DNA from: Singulisphaera sp. GP187
GTDB taxonomy: Bacteria > Planctomycetota > Phycisphaerae > Phycisphaerales > SM1A02
Reading direction: 5' to 3'
Assembly: GCA_945871915.1 (NCBI GenBank)
Contig: CAMBXO010000004.1
Location: 124,001 to 188,000 of the forward strand
Length of the DNA stretch: 64,000 nucleotides
Shown: one piece after another, positions 9,419 to 18,891 of the stretch
How the letters are laid out: every line of letters begins with the position of its first letter
Numbering within the stretch: the stretch's first letter is position 1
Notes under the pieces: generated by a model
Database searches by the model: none
What the model was told of the DNA's origin: nothing
What the model saw: only the letters and a program-made list of their open reading frames with translations
Program-made: the position numbers and the translations under genes

Positions 9419-12400
9419 GCTTCCTCCAATGCGCCGCTGCGAAGCGTAAGAATGTCTCGCAACTGTCCGGTGCTCATCTCAGTCAGCCACTGCTCACCGC
9501 TTCCAATAATCTGCGTTGCAAGTTCAGTCTTCTGCTCGATCATTTGATCGATGCGCTCCTCAAGAGTTCCCACGCTGATCATCTTGTGCACATTGACGGT
9601 TCGCAATTGTCCGATTCGGTACGCCCGATCCGTGGCCTGATTTTCCACCGCAGGATTCCACCACCTGTCATAGTGAAACACATGATTGGCGGCCGTCAGA
9701 TTCAAACCAACGCCACCGGCCTTCAGGCTCAGAACAAAAATTCGGGCTGTGCTCTGTGGATCCTGGAATCGCGCCACCAACTGTTCTCGCTTGGCTTGCG
9801 GCGTTCCTCCATGGAGAAAGATTGCTTCGACATCCAGTTCGCGGTGAATCATGGCCATCAGAAGGTGCCCCATCTGCCGATACTGAGTGAAAAGCAACGC
9901 CCGGTCGCCGGACGCGATCACCTCGTCCATCATCTGCATCAATCGAATGCTCTTCCCGCTTCGCTCAGAGAGTGCGCGATCAGAATTCCCCGTATCGATC
10001 GCCACTTCGCCACCTGACTCCGCGGAGTCACTCATGGCATCAAGGCTGGAGGGCGGCTCTTGGGATTCGGGTGTTGCAAGTTCTCGCAAGTAATGCCCTG
10101 GGTGATTGCAGATCTGTTTCAGTTTCACCAGCGCGCTCAGGACAAGCCCGCGCCGCCGCAAACCTTCGGCTCGATCCACCTTCGCCAGCATCTCCTCCAC
10201 CACTCGGTCGTAAAGTGCCGCCTGCTCTCCGGTCAATGGAACATGCTGTCTGGTTTCTATCAACGGCGGAAGATCGCTAATCACATTGGAATCCGTTTTG
10301 AGCCGGCGCAAGATAAATGGCCGCACCAATCCTCGAAGCCGTTCGGCTCGGTCCTTATCACGATGTCGCTCAATCGGAACGGCAAATCGCCTTCGAAAAT
10401 CTGCAAGCGGCCCGAGATAGCCCGGTGTGCAGAATTCCATAATCGACCACAACTCAGTCAGGCGATTCTCAACCGGCGTGCCGGTGAGCGCGATGCGATG
10501 ACCTGACTTGAGTGCGCGGATCGCAGCAGTCTGCTTGGTCGGTGGGTTCTTGATGTGCTGAGCTTCATCAAGGGCAACCCGTCTCCAATCAATCTTCTGC
10601 AGACTCTCTTTGTCGCGAGCCACCAGCGCGTAGGTGGTCACCATGACATCAGTCTTTGCAACGACCGCTTCAAGCTTTTCGCCGGTGGGTCGGTCGAGAC
10701 CGTGATGCACATGCACCGTGAGTTCCGGTGCAAACCGAGTGAGTTCGCGATGCCAATTTCCAAGCACACTCATGGGACACACGAGCAGCGTTGGTCCAAT
10801 GCGGTCCCCTTCGGGGCAATTCTCCCGCTCGTGCTGAAGCAGAGCGATCAATTGAATAGTTTTTCCAAGGCCCATGTCATCTGCCAAGCATGCACCAAGG
10901 CCGTATCGATCGAGGAATGCCATCCAACTCAGACCAGCCAATTGATAGGGTCGCAACAAACCTTGGAACAACTTTGGTTGCGTCATCATTTTTAATTTGT
11001 CTGTGGAATCCGTCGGGCCAAACAATTCCGCCACCCATCCGCGAGCATCCATTCCAAGAATGGGAAGCCCCTTCGCGTCGTCCTCCGCACCATGCGCCAA
11101 CCGCAAGGCTTCAAGCAAGCTCATCTTGCCACCTGGATGCTGCTTCAGAAATTTGAGACCTTGCTCAAGATCTTCCTGTCGCACCTCGACCCATCGTCCA
11201 TTGAGCCGGATCAACGGGCTGCCCTTCTTGGCCATGGCTTCAAACGCCTCAATCGATAGCGGCTGATCACCCAAGGCAATCTGCCAGGCGTAATTCACAA
11301 CACTATGAAGGCCAAGACCGCCGCGACGCGCACCACCCTGTGATTGCAGGTCGTCCGGGTTCATTCCCTCGCCCTCGATAATGAGCCGTGCCCCAACCCG
11401 TGTACTGGCCTGCGACCACCAATCAGGAATGAGGCACTTCACGCCACTCTCCTCGATGACCGGGCTCATTTCTCGCAGGAAAACATACGCCTCGGCCGTC
11501 GTGAGATCCAGTCCAGTCGGCGTGGGCTCATCCATGGCATCTTCCAACTTGGTCCAAATGCGAGAGGCTCGCACAAGTTCGCTCAACAAAAGTTCGGCGG
11601 TTTTTTCGCCACCATTTTGTGCGCCGCCCTTTCCGGACGCCTGCTTCCAAACGGTTGCAGCATCAATCATGGTGGGCGGTTCATCCGTTGTCACCAAGTG
11701 AAATTCCAATCGCCAGATAACCGGCTCGTCGTCACTCTCTGTTGCACCACTTCGGAGAGGTGGCGGTTCGATCAACTCAAGCAGAAGGCGCATCGGACGA
11801 CCTTCACCAATGTCTTCTAATGCACCAAGCCATTGACGCGCGCCTCGCACAAGCGTTACATCGCCTGCCGCAAACTGAGGCACAAGCCGATTGACACCCA
11901 GCAATCCCTGAAGCCACGCCACATGCGTATCACTTCCGGCATCACGATCAGCAATCGCCTCAAAATAATTTTCTTGCACAAGAATGGTTCGCGAGAAAGC
12001 ATCGATCGACGTGCCTAAGAAGTCATCGAGCACGGCCCAACCATCGGCCTCATGACTGTCTGCGACTGCGCGACACAGCGGTGGCATCGCGGCAAGCAGT
12101 GTGCCCGCCCTTTCAGCCGTATCTAAATCGCTTAGCCATGGACGCCACTTCGCTTCCATGTGGCCCATTCGATCCTGCTGCACCGTAGGAACAACTCGCT
12201 GATCTTCAAGCAATTCAAGGGCGAATCGACCAGCGGCGCACCAAAATTTAAGTTCGTGTCCGCCCTCGTGATCCACATCGCCATGACGCGTTTCATAGGA
12301 AAGGAGCGCAGAAAGAACTTGATTGGCCGGAATCGCAAGCGTGGAAACCTCGCACGCTTCAAGACACAAGTCTCTGTCTGAATCAAGAACCAAACCAAGA

Positions 12401-12705
12401 TCGGCAATCAAGCGATCGCTTGGAGATGGGCGCTGACCACAAAATGGAAGCACCAACGGAAGCGCTGCTTCAACGGCGCCGTCCATTGTCATCCCGGCCT
12501 TGGATGCAGCGGCAGAAATCTGCGCCGCCGTTGCTGCGAATGGATGCTTCGCGAGTGCCTCGCCACCTGGACTTGGAGCAACAACTCCGCTTCGATATTT
12601 TTCTCCGCACTCTGCCCAGACATGCATGGCATTCCCGTGCCAATTTGCATGCAGGACAATTAATGTGGAGTGGTTCTCGGGAATCATTGCTTCAAAGAAA
12701 TTCAT
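9415..12705 (-). CDS. SNF2-family helicase/ATPase
   Basis: A 1096-residue SWI2/SNF2 ATPase, a double-stranded DNA translocase. Motif I is DDMGLGKT near residue 612, motif II is DEAQHIKN near 712, motif III is ALTGTPVENRLTELWSI. The second RecA domain has FLHGGTPQAKRE, LKAGGVGLNLTAANHV and QATDRAYRIGQ. The N-terminal ~580 residues hold the large accessory region typical of bacterial SNF2 proteins (DUF3670-like). The first ATG at 12705 overlaps the last base of the tRNA-Lys gene and has no ribosome binding site. The in-frame ATG at 12687 (MIPENHSTL) is a real alternative start that avoids the overlap. Coupled to the SWIM protein gene by ATGA. Confidence 0.92.
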   Translation of the reverse strand: MNFFEAMIPENHSTLIVLHANWHGNAMHVWAECGEKYRSGVVAPSPGGEALAKHPFAATAAQISAAASKAGMTMDGAVEAALPLVLPFCGQRPSPSDRLIADLGLVLDSDRDLCLEACEVSTLAIPANQVLSALLSYETRHGDVDHEGGHELKFWCAAGRFALELLEDQRVVPTVQQDRMGHMEAKWRPWLSDLDTAERAGTLLAAMPPLCRAVADSHEADGWAVLDDFLGTSIDAFSRTILVQENYFEAIADRDAGSDTHVAWLQGLLGVNRLVPQFAAGDVTLVRGARQWLGALEDIGEGRPMRLLLELIEPPPLRSGATESDDEPVIWRLEFHLVTTDEPPTMIDAATVWKQASGKGGAQNGGEKTAELLLSELVRASRIWTKLEDAMDEPTPTGLDLTTAEAYVFLREMSPVIEESGVKCLIPDWWSQASTRVGARLIIEGEGMNPDDLQSQGGARRGGLGLHSVVNYAWQIALGDQPLSIEAFEAMAKKGSPLIRLNGRWVEVRQEDLEQGLKFLKQHPGGKMSLLEALRLAHGAEDDAKGLPILGMDARGWVAELFGPTDSTDKLKMMTQPKLFQGLLRPYQLAGLSWMAFLDRYGLGACLADDMGLGKTIQLIALLQHERENCPEGDRIGPTLLVCPMSVLGNWHRELTRFAPELTVHVHHGLDRPTGEKLEAVVAKTDVMVTTYALVARDKESLQKIDWRRVALDEAQHIKNPPTKQTAAIRALKSGHRIALTGTPVENRLTELWSIMEFCTPGYLGPLADFRRRFAVPIERHRDKDRAERLRGLVRPFILRRLKTDSNVISDLPPLIETRQHVPLTGEQAALYDRVVEEMLAKVDRAEGLRRRGLVLSALVKLKQICNHPGHYLRELATPESQEPPSSLDAMSDSAESGGEVAIDTGNSDRALSERSGKSIRLMQMMDEVIASGDRALLFTQYRQMGHLLMAMIHRELDVEAIFLHGGTPQAKREQLVARFQDPQSTARIFVLSLKAGGVGLNLTAANHVFHYDRWWNPAVENQATDRAYRIGQLRTVNVHKMISVGTLEERIDQMIEQKTELATQIIGSGEQWLTEMSTGQLRDILTLRSGALEEA

Positions 12706-12777
12706 GATTGCGCTGGGACTCGAACCCAGGACCTGCCGGTTAAAAGCCGGCTGCTCTACCGACTGAGCTACGCAACC
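12705..12777 (-). tRNA. tRNA-Lys (anticodon UUU)
   Basis: A 73-nucleotide cloverleaf read from the minus strand. The acceptor stem GGTTGCG pairs with CGCAATC (one G-U), the discriminator is A, and CCA is not encoded. The D arm is GCTC-loop-GAGC, the anticodon arm is GCCGG-CTTTTAA-CCGGC with anticodon TTT, and the T arm is CTGGG-TTCGAGT-CCCAG. All stems are complete, so the gene should be functional. The 3' discriminator base is also the first base of the helicase ATG downstream. Confidence 0.97.
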
Positions 12778-12864
12778 GCGCGGACCGCATAGGATACAAA
12801 AATTCGGGATGCCCCCCTACAGGCCAATGAGAGAATTGGTATTATAGGACTATTGTCCGGCATG

Positions 12865-12893
12865 CGGTTCCCAGAACTCTTTTATAGGAACCG
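12865..12893. other. Inverted repeat in the intergenic region before the recombinase gene
   Basis: The 291 bases between tRNA-Lys and the recombinase gene are AT-richer than their surroundings. They contain a perfect 7-bp inverted repeat, CGGTTCC (12865-12871) and GGAACCG (12887-12893), around an AT-rich 15-base centre with TTTTATAGG. It could be an operator, a weak hairpin or chance. No dif-like site was recognised, and I see no further gene with good support here apart from a possible short leader frame (see findings). Confidence 0.3.
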
Positions 12894-13068
12894 TTTGCGA
12901 ATGGACGAATATGGGCATAGTCCGAAAAAATTTGCCTAATTCCAATAACTTTATTCACATCTTGCCGTCTTAAACAGAAATTAGTGGCTGATAAGGAGTG
13001 TTACTTGCCGCCTAGAGTCGTAATGGACGCCAATAACCACGGCAAACCCAAGGAAGAGAACTCGAATC

Positions 13069-14067
13069 ATGGAATCCAACCTCCCAATCGTCGATCGCTT
13101 TACCGCTTACCTGCTGGATGAGCGCCATTTCAGTCCCTACACCGGCCGTTGCTACGGTCTTGATTTGCACCAATTCATTGACTTTATTGCCAGTGAAAGT
13201 GGATTGGACATTTCACTTCCAAATGAAGCGGCTGCTTTGGCATCCGGCAAGGCCGATCCAAATGGAAAGACACTGACCGGTCGTCTTCTGGCGTGCCAAC
13301 CTGAACCCGTCCGCGGATTTCTTCAGCAGATGAGTGATCAAAAATATTCGCCAGCCACCATGGCACGAAAGATCGCCACGCTTCGCTCCTTTCACAGATG
13401 GATGGAGCGCGTTGGATTGACCACAAACAATCCAATGACGCTGATTCGTTCACCGAAACAACCCAAGCGATTGCCCAAGGCGATCACGGTGGATCAGATT
13501 GAACGGCTTCTGTTGGCGCCCAATTCCAATGACCTGCTTGGGGCCCGCGATCGAGCCATCCTTGAAGCCTTGTATTCAACCGGCATGCGTGTCAGCGAAG
13601 TGGTTGGTCTGAATCGTGGCGACTGGATCGTGGTCACCAATAATGAAAAGGAGTATGTGCAGATTCGCGGAAAAGGAAAACGCGAACGGACAGCTCCTCT
13701 TGGCGGTCCTGCCATTGCGGCCATTCACAACTATGTGAAATTGCTCGACACAGAAAAAGCTTCCATACACAACAAGCCAACGGCTCCGTTGTTTGTGAAC
13801 AAGAACGGAACTCGACTCAGCACACGATCTGTTCGCCGAAAGGTCGCAAAGTATCTGGTGCAAGTTGGATTGGATCCGGACATTAGTCCACACACAATCC
13901 GTCACAGCTTTGCAACCCACCTGCTCGCCAATGGTGCCGACCTTCGGAGTGTTCAGGAATTGCTCGGTCACCAAAGCCTGAGTAGCACACAGGTGTATAC
14001 CCACCTGACCTCTGGGCACATGCGAGAGTCCTATGACAAGGCTCATCCTCGCGCTGAAGCAGGCTGA
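13069..14067 (+). CDS. xerD: Tyrosine recombinase, XerC/XerD type
   Basis: A 332-residue site-specific recombinase that would resolve chromosome dimers at dif. The N-terminal SAM-like core-binding domain (ERHFSPYTGRCYGLDLHQFI) carries an insertion (about residues 45-75) not usual in Xer proteins. Catalytic residues by count: Arg174 in STGMRVSEV, Lys202 in RGKGKRER, His275 and Arg278 in HTIRHSFATH, His301 in LLGHQS and the nucleophile Tyr310 in STQVYTH. Length and ending fit XerC/D rather than phage integrases, and there are no mobile-element genes nearby. AGGAAGAG lies about 10 bases upstream of the ATG. Its last 25 bases overlap the convergent purK end. Confidence 0.92.
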   Translation: MESNLPIVDRFTAYLLDERHFSPYTGRCYGLDLHQFIDFIASESGLDISLPNEAAALASGKADPNGKTLTGRLLACQPEPVRGFLQQMSDQKYSPATMARKIATLRSFHRWMERVGLTTNNPMTLIRSPKQPKRLPKAITVDQIERLLLAPNSNDLLGARDRAILEALYSTGMRVSEVVGLNRGDWIVVTNNEKEYVQIRGKGKRERTAPLGGPAIAAIHNYVKLLDTEKASIHNKPTAPLFVNKNGTRLSTRSVRRKVAKYLVQVGLDPDISPHTIRHSFATHLLANGADLRSVQELLGHQSLSSTQVYTHLTSGHMRESYDKAHPRAEAG

Positions 14068-15164
14068 TTCACCAAAGCAGCGAGCGCCTCACTCGCTCGT
14101 TCCAAAGCAACCGACTCACGCTGGGCCACCGATGTCAGGTGGCCCAGTTTTCTTCCTGCACGAGGTGACTTGCCATAGAGGTGGAGTGACACCTCTGGTG
14201 GAAGAGCAGCGCGTGGATTGTGAACCTCGCCAATCAAGTTGCACATCACTGAAACACATGGCGAATCCGTAGAACCCAGAGGCCGGCGCGCGACAGCGAG
14301 AAGGTGGTTTTGAAACTGGCTCGTGCAGGCACCCTCAATCGTCCAATGGCCGCTGTTATGGACGCGCGGAGCCATTTCATTGGCAATCAATTGCCCTTGC
14401 TCTAGGAAAAACTCCACACACAACACGCCTTCGTGCCGCAGTCTTGACAAAACGGTGCGCACTCCCTGCTCAGCTTGGTGCAACACCACTTCGTCCACTC
14501 CACTTGCTGGCGAAACTGTCTTCTGCAGAATTCCATGCTGATGGAAATTCTTGCAGGGTTTCCAGAGGCGAATGTCCTCGTTTCCATGTGCATCTTCCCC
14601 GCGCACACCCAGAATGCTGATCTCGGATTCAAATGGAATCCATCGCTCAAAAATTGCGGGCACGCTTCCAAGTGCATTCCACGCCAATTCCAATTCGTGC
14701 GGCTTACACACCTTGGCCTGCCCCTTTCCGTCGTACCCCATTCGGCGTGTCTTAAGCATGGCTGGCAACGCAACCGCCTCCAGTGCCACTCGAAAGTCTT
14801 GTGGTCCATCAATCGGAGCAAATGCCTGCACTCGCAACCCACACCCATTGAGAAATTGTTTTTCAAGCACACGATCCTGCGCGCACGCAAGGGACTGGGA
14901 ACTCGGCCGCACCGGAAGGAGTTGTGCAAGACGATCCACGGCGGCGAGCGGAACATTTTCCCATTCAAATGTGACGGCATCGAGTCCCGCCGCGAATCGC
15001 TGAAGGAGTGACGAGTCGCACATGTCACCAACAAGGTGCTCGCCAAGCCCGCTGACACACGACTCAGACTCGGGCGAGAGAAACCGAAAGGTGAATCCCA
15101 TTGGACCACCCGCCTGCGCCAACATTCGACCCAGTTGACCGGCGCCGAGAACGCCAATGTTCAT
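14043..15164 (-). CDS. purK: N5-carboxyaminoimidazole ribonucleotide synthase
   Basis: A 373-residue ATP-grasp enzyme that carboxylates AIR to N5-CAIR using ATP and bicarbonate in purine synthesis. The N-terminus [19 protein letters not shown] is the PurK signature. ATP-grasp elements include [24 protein letters not shown], and the metal-binding ending [33 protein letters not shown]. It overlaps purE by ATGA (15161-15164), so the two consecutive reactions are encoded by translationally coupled genes. The C-terminal ~25 residues extend into the convergent recombinase gene. Confidence 0.96.
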   Translation of the reverse strand: MNIGVLGAGQLGRMLAQAGGPMGFTFRFLSPESESCVSGLGEHLVGDMCDSSLLQRFAAGLDAVTFEWENVPLAAVDRLAQLLPVRPSSQSLACAQDRVLEKQFLNGCGLRVQAFAPIDGPQDFRVALEAVALPAMLKTRRMGYDGKGQAKVCKPHELELAWNALGSVPAIFERWIPFESEISILGVRGEDAHGNEDIRLWKPCKNFHQHGILQKTVSPASGVDEVVLHQAEQGVRTVLSRLRHEGVLCVEFFLEQGQLIANEMAPRVHNSGHWTIEGACTSQFQNHLLAVARRPLGSTDSPCVSVMCNLIGEVHNPRAALPPEVSLHLYGKSPRAGRKLGHLTSVAQRESVALERASEALAALVNQPASARG

Positions 15165-15676
15165 GTGGACGCCCGAGATGGATCGGGATTTGAAAGCACC
15201 GCCTTGGCGCGCGAGGCGCGATCCTGAACGAGGGCTTGTGCAATCACTGGGTCATGGCGTGCAAGAATGGCGGCTGCAAACAATGCAGCATTTTCTGCTC
15301 CGGGCTTTCCGATGGCAAACGTTGCAACAGGAACTCCAGCAGGCATCTGCACAATGGATGCAAAGGAGTCGATCCCTTGCAGAGCTGATGAGAGCATCGG
15401 AACTCCGAGCACCGGAAGCATCGTCTTACTCGCACACATACCTGGCAGGTGCGCCGCACCACCAGCGCCAGCAATAATGACGCGAAGCCCGCGATGCTCG
15501 GCTGAAGATGCGTACTCAAAAAGTAAGTCGGGCGTGCGGTGAGCGCTCACAACTTTCGTTTCAAACGGAACACCAAGTTTCGACAGCATCGCCGCCGTGT
15601 GCTGCATCGTTTCCCAGTCGCTCTGGCTGCCCATGATCACGCCGACCAAAGGCGCGGCGTCAGAAGGGTGACTCAT
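15161..15676 (-). CDS. purE: N5-CAIR mutase (class I PurE)
   Basis: A 171-residue enzyme that moves the carboxylate of N5-CAIR to C4 to give CAIR. Visible motifs are [12 protein letters not shown] (phosphate loop), SAHRTPD with the catalytic His, and [13 protein letters not shown]. The presence of purK next door identifies it as the class I mutase rather than the AIR carboxylase. It is the first gene of a purEK operon and overlaps purK by ATGA. The last ~15 residues after QALVQDR are a variable tail. Confidence 0.96.
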   Translation of the reverse strand: MSHPSDAAPLVGVIMGSQSDWETMQHTAAMLSKLGVPFETKVVSAHRTPDLLFEYASSAEHRGLRVIIAGAGGAAHLPGMCASKTMLPVLGVPMLSSALQGIDSFASIVQMPAGVPVATFAIGKPGAENAALFAAAILARHDPVIAQALVQDRASRAKAVLSNPDPSRAST

Positions 15677-15724
15677 GACAACATCCTAGTCCATGAAATT
15701 GCACCAGAGAGACGCCAGACTTGA

Positions 15725-17293
15725 CTAGTCGCAGAATCCGTGACGCTTGAGATGCTCCCGCATCCCCAGTGCAAAACGTCCGCGAGCGATGACGGCAATC
15801 GTGTCGTGCGTTGCATCGGGAATAATTTCGATGAATCCGGTTCCGACATGCGGCTGGGCTTCACCCGCCAAGGCGGAACGCAGAAGATCGATTTTGTCCT
15901 TGAATTTCTTCACCGCTCGCTCCAAATAAAAATTGTCGCGATCGCCAACCAGCACATGCACTTTGTTGGCGAGCACCGGGCTGAGTGTCTTCCATCGACT
16001 CTCGATCAGCCTGGAAATGTCATAGGCGCTCCAGGTTTCATTGACCACTCGGTGATTGATCACCCCTGACTCTGGGTCGGCAAGCCGCTTGGGCATTCCG
16101 GTTGCTGAATTCGGCATGCTGAACATGGCATTCCACGCATCCCATTGCTGCCCACTTCCGCCGTTTGGATCGATGGCATGCTCCATTCCAATCTCCTCCC
16201 CCACGGTCATCAGAACCCGCTCCATCGGTCCAACGGGGCGGCGGTAACTGCTTCGCTCCGCACCCTCGGGATCAACAAACAGATTGTCGTCGCGATAGAG
16301 ATTGCATTGTCCAAACGCAGAAAAATCCACTGGATCCGGCGCACTGGACCAGCATCCGCCAAAGACATCTGGATTGGTCAGCTGCAACCACAACGAACTC
16401 CACCCACCACTTGAATGACCCGTCAGCAGACGCGCCTCGGATTGACGAATGACTCGAAAGCGATCCTCAATCAATGGAATCAATTCCTGAACAAGTGCGG
16501 CACCCCGCGGCCCGTTGACAACGCTATCTGCAAATCCGTGGTGACCGAAGGGGCCTTCGGGATCAAGAACCACGTACACACCCTGGGGAACAGTTGTTTC
16601 ACTGTGCGGCATTGCCAACAGTCGCTCGGTGTCTGCCGCAATGGTCATGCGACCGCCGAAACCTGGAATAATGTAAATGGTGGGCCACATGCGGCGCGGA
16701 AAATCCGGATCGTGGTACCCGTGTGGCAGCACCACCGCAGCTCGATGGCGCACAACGCGTCCAATCGCGCGAGTCAACAATGGACTTGGTTCATCAATCT
16801 CGACCACGGTCTTGGACTTTGGAAGATTGAGAGGCTCAATGGCTTTTTGAAGCTCGATCTCCACGACATCATCGCGATCCGCCGAAAGTGTGATTTCGAT
16901 CGGCTTGGAAATTAGATTTCCAGCGGCATGAATGGCGCCCTCATCGCGGCTGCGCTTAAACACGGCCTGCGCCACAAATCCTCCCTGCAATGCGTCGATC
17001 CCAGAAGGCCATGCAACGGTCGATTGGTCAAACGACACTGCAACGCCAGGTTGCAAACCGGTCACCGCAACACTCATGATGGGTTGCGGATCACGAAAGA
17101 AGGGTCCATCCGCAGGGTCACCTCGTTCAGGCGACCGCTCGCTCTTCAGGAACACAATCATGCGGCCCGAGGTGGCACCGTTCTCCACCAATCCAGCCTT
17201 GTCGACTGGCAGTGTGACCACAACACGATCCGCCGCCATTGCGTGCGCGGAAACAGTGAGCGATATCACGCATCGCATAACACTGGCTCGCAT
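15725..17293 (-). CDS. Secreted alpha/beta-hydrolase esterase (esterase D/enterochelin esterase-like)
   Basis: A 522-residue exported hydrolase. The N-terminus carries a signal peptide (MRCVISLTVSAHAMAADR). About 170 residues of beta-rich domain follow, then an alpha/beta hydrolase of the putative-esterase type. The nucleophile elbow is LLTGHSSGGWSSLWLQ, the oxyanion segment is WPTIYIIPGFGG, and a C-terminal HDT(I) motif in PDATHDTIA supplies the likely catalytic His. Relatives hydrolyse formylglutathione, feruloyl or siderophore esters; the substrate here cannot be told. Its start lies only 9 bases from the divergent lipoprotein start. Confidence 0.82.
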   Translation of the reverse strand: MRASVMRCVISLTVSAHAMAADRVVVTLPVDKAGLVENGATSGRMIVFLKSERSPERGDPADGPFFRDPQPIMSVAVTGLQPGVAVSFDQSTVAWPSGIDALQGGFVAQAVFKRSRDEGAIHAAGNLISKPIEITLSADRDDVVEIELQKAIEPLNLPKSKTVVEIDEPSPLLTRAIGRVVRHRAAVVLPHGYHDPDFPRRMWPTIYIIPGFGGRMTIAADTERLLAMPHSETTVPQGVYVVLDPEGPFGHHGFADSVVNGPRGAALVQELIPLIEDRFRVIRQSEARLLTGHSSGGWSSLWLQLTNPDVFGGCWSSAPDPVDFSAFGQCNLYRDDNLFVDPEGAERSSYRRPVGPMERVLMTVGEEIGMEHAIDPNGGSGQQWDAWNAMFSMPNSATGMPKRLADPESGVINHRVVNETWSAYDISRLIESRWKTLSPVLANKVHVLVGDRDNFYLERAVKKFKDKIDLLRSALAGEAQPHVGTGFIEIIPDATHDTIAVIARGRFALGMREHLKRHGFCD

Positions 17294-17302
17294 GAGGATG
17301 GA

Positions 17303-18175
17303 ATGCTAATCGCTAGAATCGCCCCGCTCATGTGGTTCGCTCTTGCATCTCCACGCTGGCTCCTCCTAACGGCACTCCTTGTGGCAACGGTTGCCTGCGA
17401 AGGGGCTTCGCCGATCGAGCGACATGTCGACCGATTTTTGCGAGAAGGTGGCGACGGACTGTTCGGGCCAACCACACCTATTCAAGATTTGACCTTTCCG
17501 GAAGCGCCGGGATTGGTGCATGTGGTGGTGAAGAACGTGGAGGGTGATGTGCGCATCCGCGGCACACGAAAAGATGCGAGTGGCCCAACAACCGTACATC
17601 TTCGTCCGCATGCCATCATCGATTCCAATTTCAAGGGGACCGCGGCATTGGATGAGATGAAGTGGAGCGCGCACATGAAGCCGCAGCCGGATGGCTCACG
17701 CATTTTGGAGGTAACGATTGCGACCCCGGATCCATCCGCATGGTTTGTTCGCTGCGAAATCGAAATCGACACACCACGCCTCGGAGATTCGACGGTTGTA
17801 ACGGACCATGGTCGGGTGCTGGTGAGTGACAACCATGGGGGTGTGAGCGTGAAGACCACACGTGGAGATGTGCGTGTGCGAACAGCGTGGCCCATCACGC
17901 AGCCCTGTCGAATTGAGACCTCTGATGGCGATGTGGAGTGGATCGTGCGCGGAGAATCCAGCGGTGCTTTCGACTGCGAAACCATTGGTGGAGAAATGAA
18001 TGTGTTTGCACGTTATGGCCGCTGGGTTGCCGTTCATCCACGCAACGATCACAACTCGCTTGTGTCCACACTGAACTCGGGCACCAATCCCATTGTGATG
18101 CGAGTTACGGATGGCGACATCTATGTGGTCATTGTGGAAGATCCTCATGACACCGGAACCTTTATTCGCCCCTAA
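17303..18175 (+). CDS. Probable lipoprotein with DUF4097-like beta-helix domain
   Basis: About 290 residues. An N-terminal hydrophobic segment (WLLLTALLVATVAC) ends in Cys, consistent with a lipobox, so it is probably lipid-anchored. The body consists of short repeating beta-strands with V..VEGDVRIRGTR, TDHGRVLVSDNHGGVSVKTTRGDVRV and SDGDVEW, the pattern seen in DUF4097 putative adhesins. An ATG at 17330 (MWFALAS) is an equally good start. The frame is open much further upstream, but that part lies antisense to the esterase and is not typical coding sequence. Function unknown; DUF4097 proteins are often linked to envelope stress or anti-sigma systems, but nothing here supports that. Confidence 0.7.
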   Translation: MLIARIAPLMWFALASPRWLLLTALLVATVACEGASPIERHVDRFLREGGDGLFGPTTPIQDLTFPEAPGLVHVVVKNVEGDVRIRGTRKDASGPTTVHLRPHAIIDSNFKGTAALDEMKWSAHMKPQPDGSRILEVTIATPDPSAWFVRCEIEIDTPRLGDSTVVTDHGRVLVSDNHGGVSVKTTRGDVRVRTAWPITQPCRIETSDGDVEWIVRGESSGAFDCETIGGEMNVFARYGRWVAVHPRNDHNSLVSTLNSGTNPIVMRVTDGDIYVVIVEDPHDTGTFIRP

Positions 18176-18214
18176 CGCCTTCCAATGGTTGACTCGCCCC
18201 ACCGGTGAACCGCG

Positions 18215-18871
18215 ATGAAGGAAGTGCAAGACCACTGGTTTCGACTTGCCAAAGAACGGGGCTATCGCGCGCGAAGTGCCTTTAAGTTGCTGGAGCTTCA
18301 AGAACGACACAAACTCATTCATCGAGGCGATCGAATACTTGATGCGGGCGCCGCACCTGGCAGTTGGACACAGGTTGCCGCCGACATTGTTGGACAACGC
18401 GGACGCGTGGAGGCTGTCGACTTCAAGTTGATTGATCCACGTGGGCTTCCGCCCCACGTTGGTTTGCATCAGGCGGACCTTCGAACGATTTCTTCGGAAA
18501 CCTTGGGCGGCCACCTTTTTAACGCGATCATTTCCGATATGGCCCCCGATACATCTGGAGTTCCCATGGCTGATGCCGCGATCAGTTGCCGCCTGTGTAA
18601 CGAACTGCTTGACCGATGCCGTGCGCTCTTGCGACCTAGCGGCAACTTGCTCATGAAAGTTTTTGAGGGTGCCGACTATCCGGAGTTGCTTCGCCGCACC
18701 ACGGGGTTGTTCAACAAGGCCGGCGCATGCAAGCCCAAGGCAAGTCGGGCCGAAAGCGTGGAAATGTTTATTTGGGCAAAGGGCTTTCGTGGTGTGAATG
18801 ACGCCGATGTGGCGGACGCGCCCCACATTCGGCCACCACCGGGGGCGGGATGGAGTTCAAGTTCTAGGTAG
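18215..18871 (+). CDS. rlmE: 23S rRNA 2'-O-ribose methyltransferase RlmE (FtsJ)
   Basis: A 218-residue SAM methyltransferase for the 2'-O of a uridine in the 23S rRNA A-loop. The K-D-K-E tetrad is visible: Lys24 in RSAFKLLEL, Asp in IISDMAPDTSG, Lys in LLMKVFEG, and Glu in SRAESVEMF. The SAM loop is DAGAAPGSWTQ. The ending after EMFIWAKGFRG is a short variable tail. It stands between the DUF4097-like gene (39 bases upstream) and pdxA (20 bases downstream), so the three may share a transcript. Confidence 0.95.
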   Translation: MKEVQDHWFRLAKERGYRARSAFKLLELQERHKLIHRGDRILDAGAAPGSWTQVAADIVGQRGRVEAVDFKLIDPRGLPPHVGLHQADLRTISSETLGGHLFNAIISDMAPDTSGVPMADAAISCRLCNELLDRCRALLRPSGNLLMKVFEGADYPELLRRTTGLFNKAGACKPKASRAESVEMFIWAKGFRGVNDADVADAPHIRPPPGAGWSSSSR

Positions 18872-18891
18872 TCACCCACTAGAATCTTGGC

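Noticed and set aside
13069-14067. Tyrosine recombinase as part of a mobile element next to a tRNA gene
   Set aside because: The location beside tRNA-Lys is suggestive, but the protein is XerC/D-like, and there is no partial tRNA repeat, excisionase or phage gene nearby.
16928-17302. Upstream extension of the DUF4097-like gene
   Set aside because: This part is antisense to the esterase coding region and lacks a plausible protein; the signal peptide starts at 17303 or 17330.
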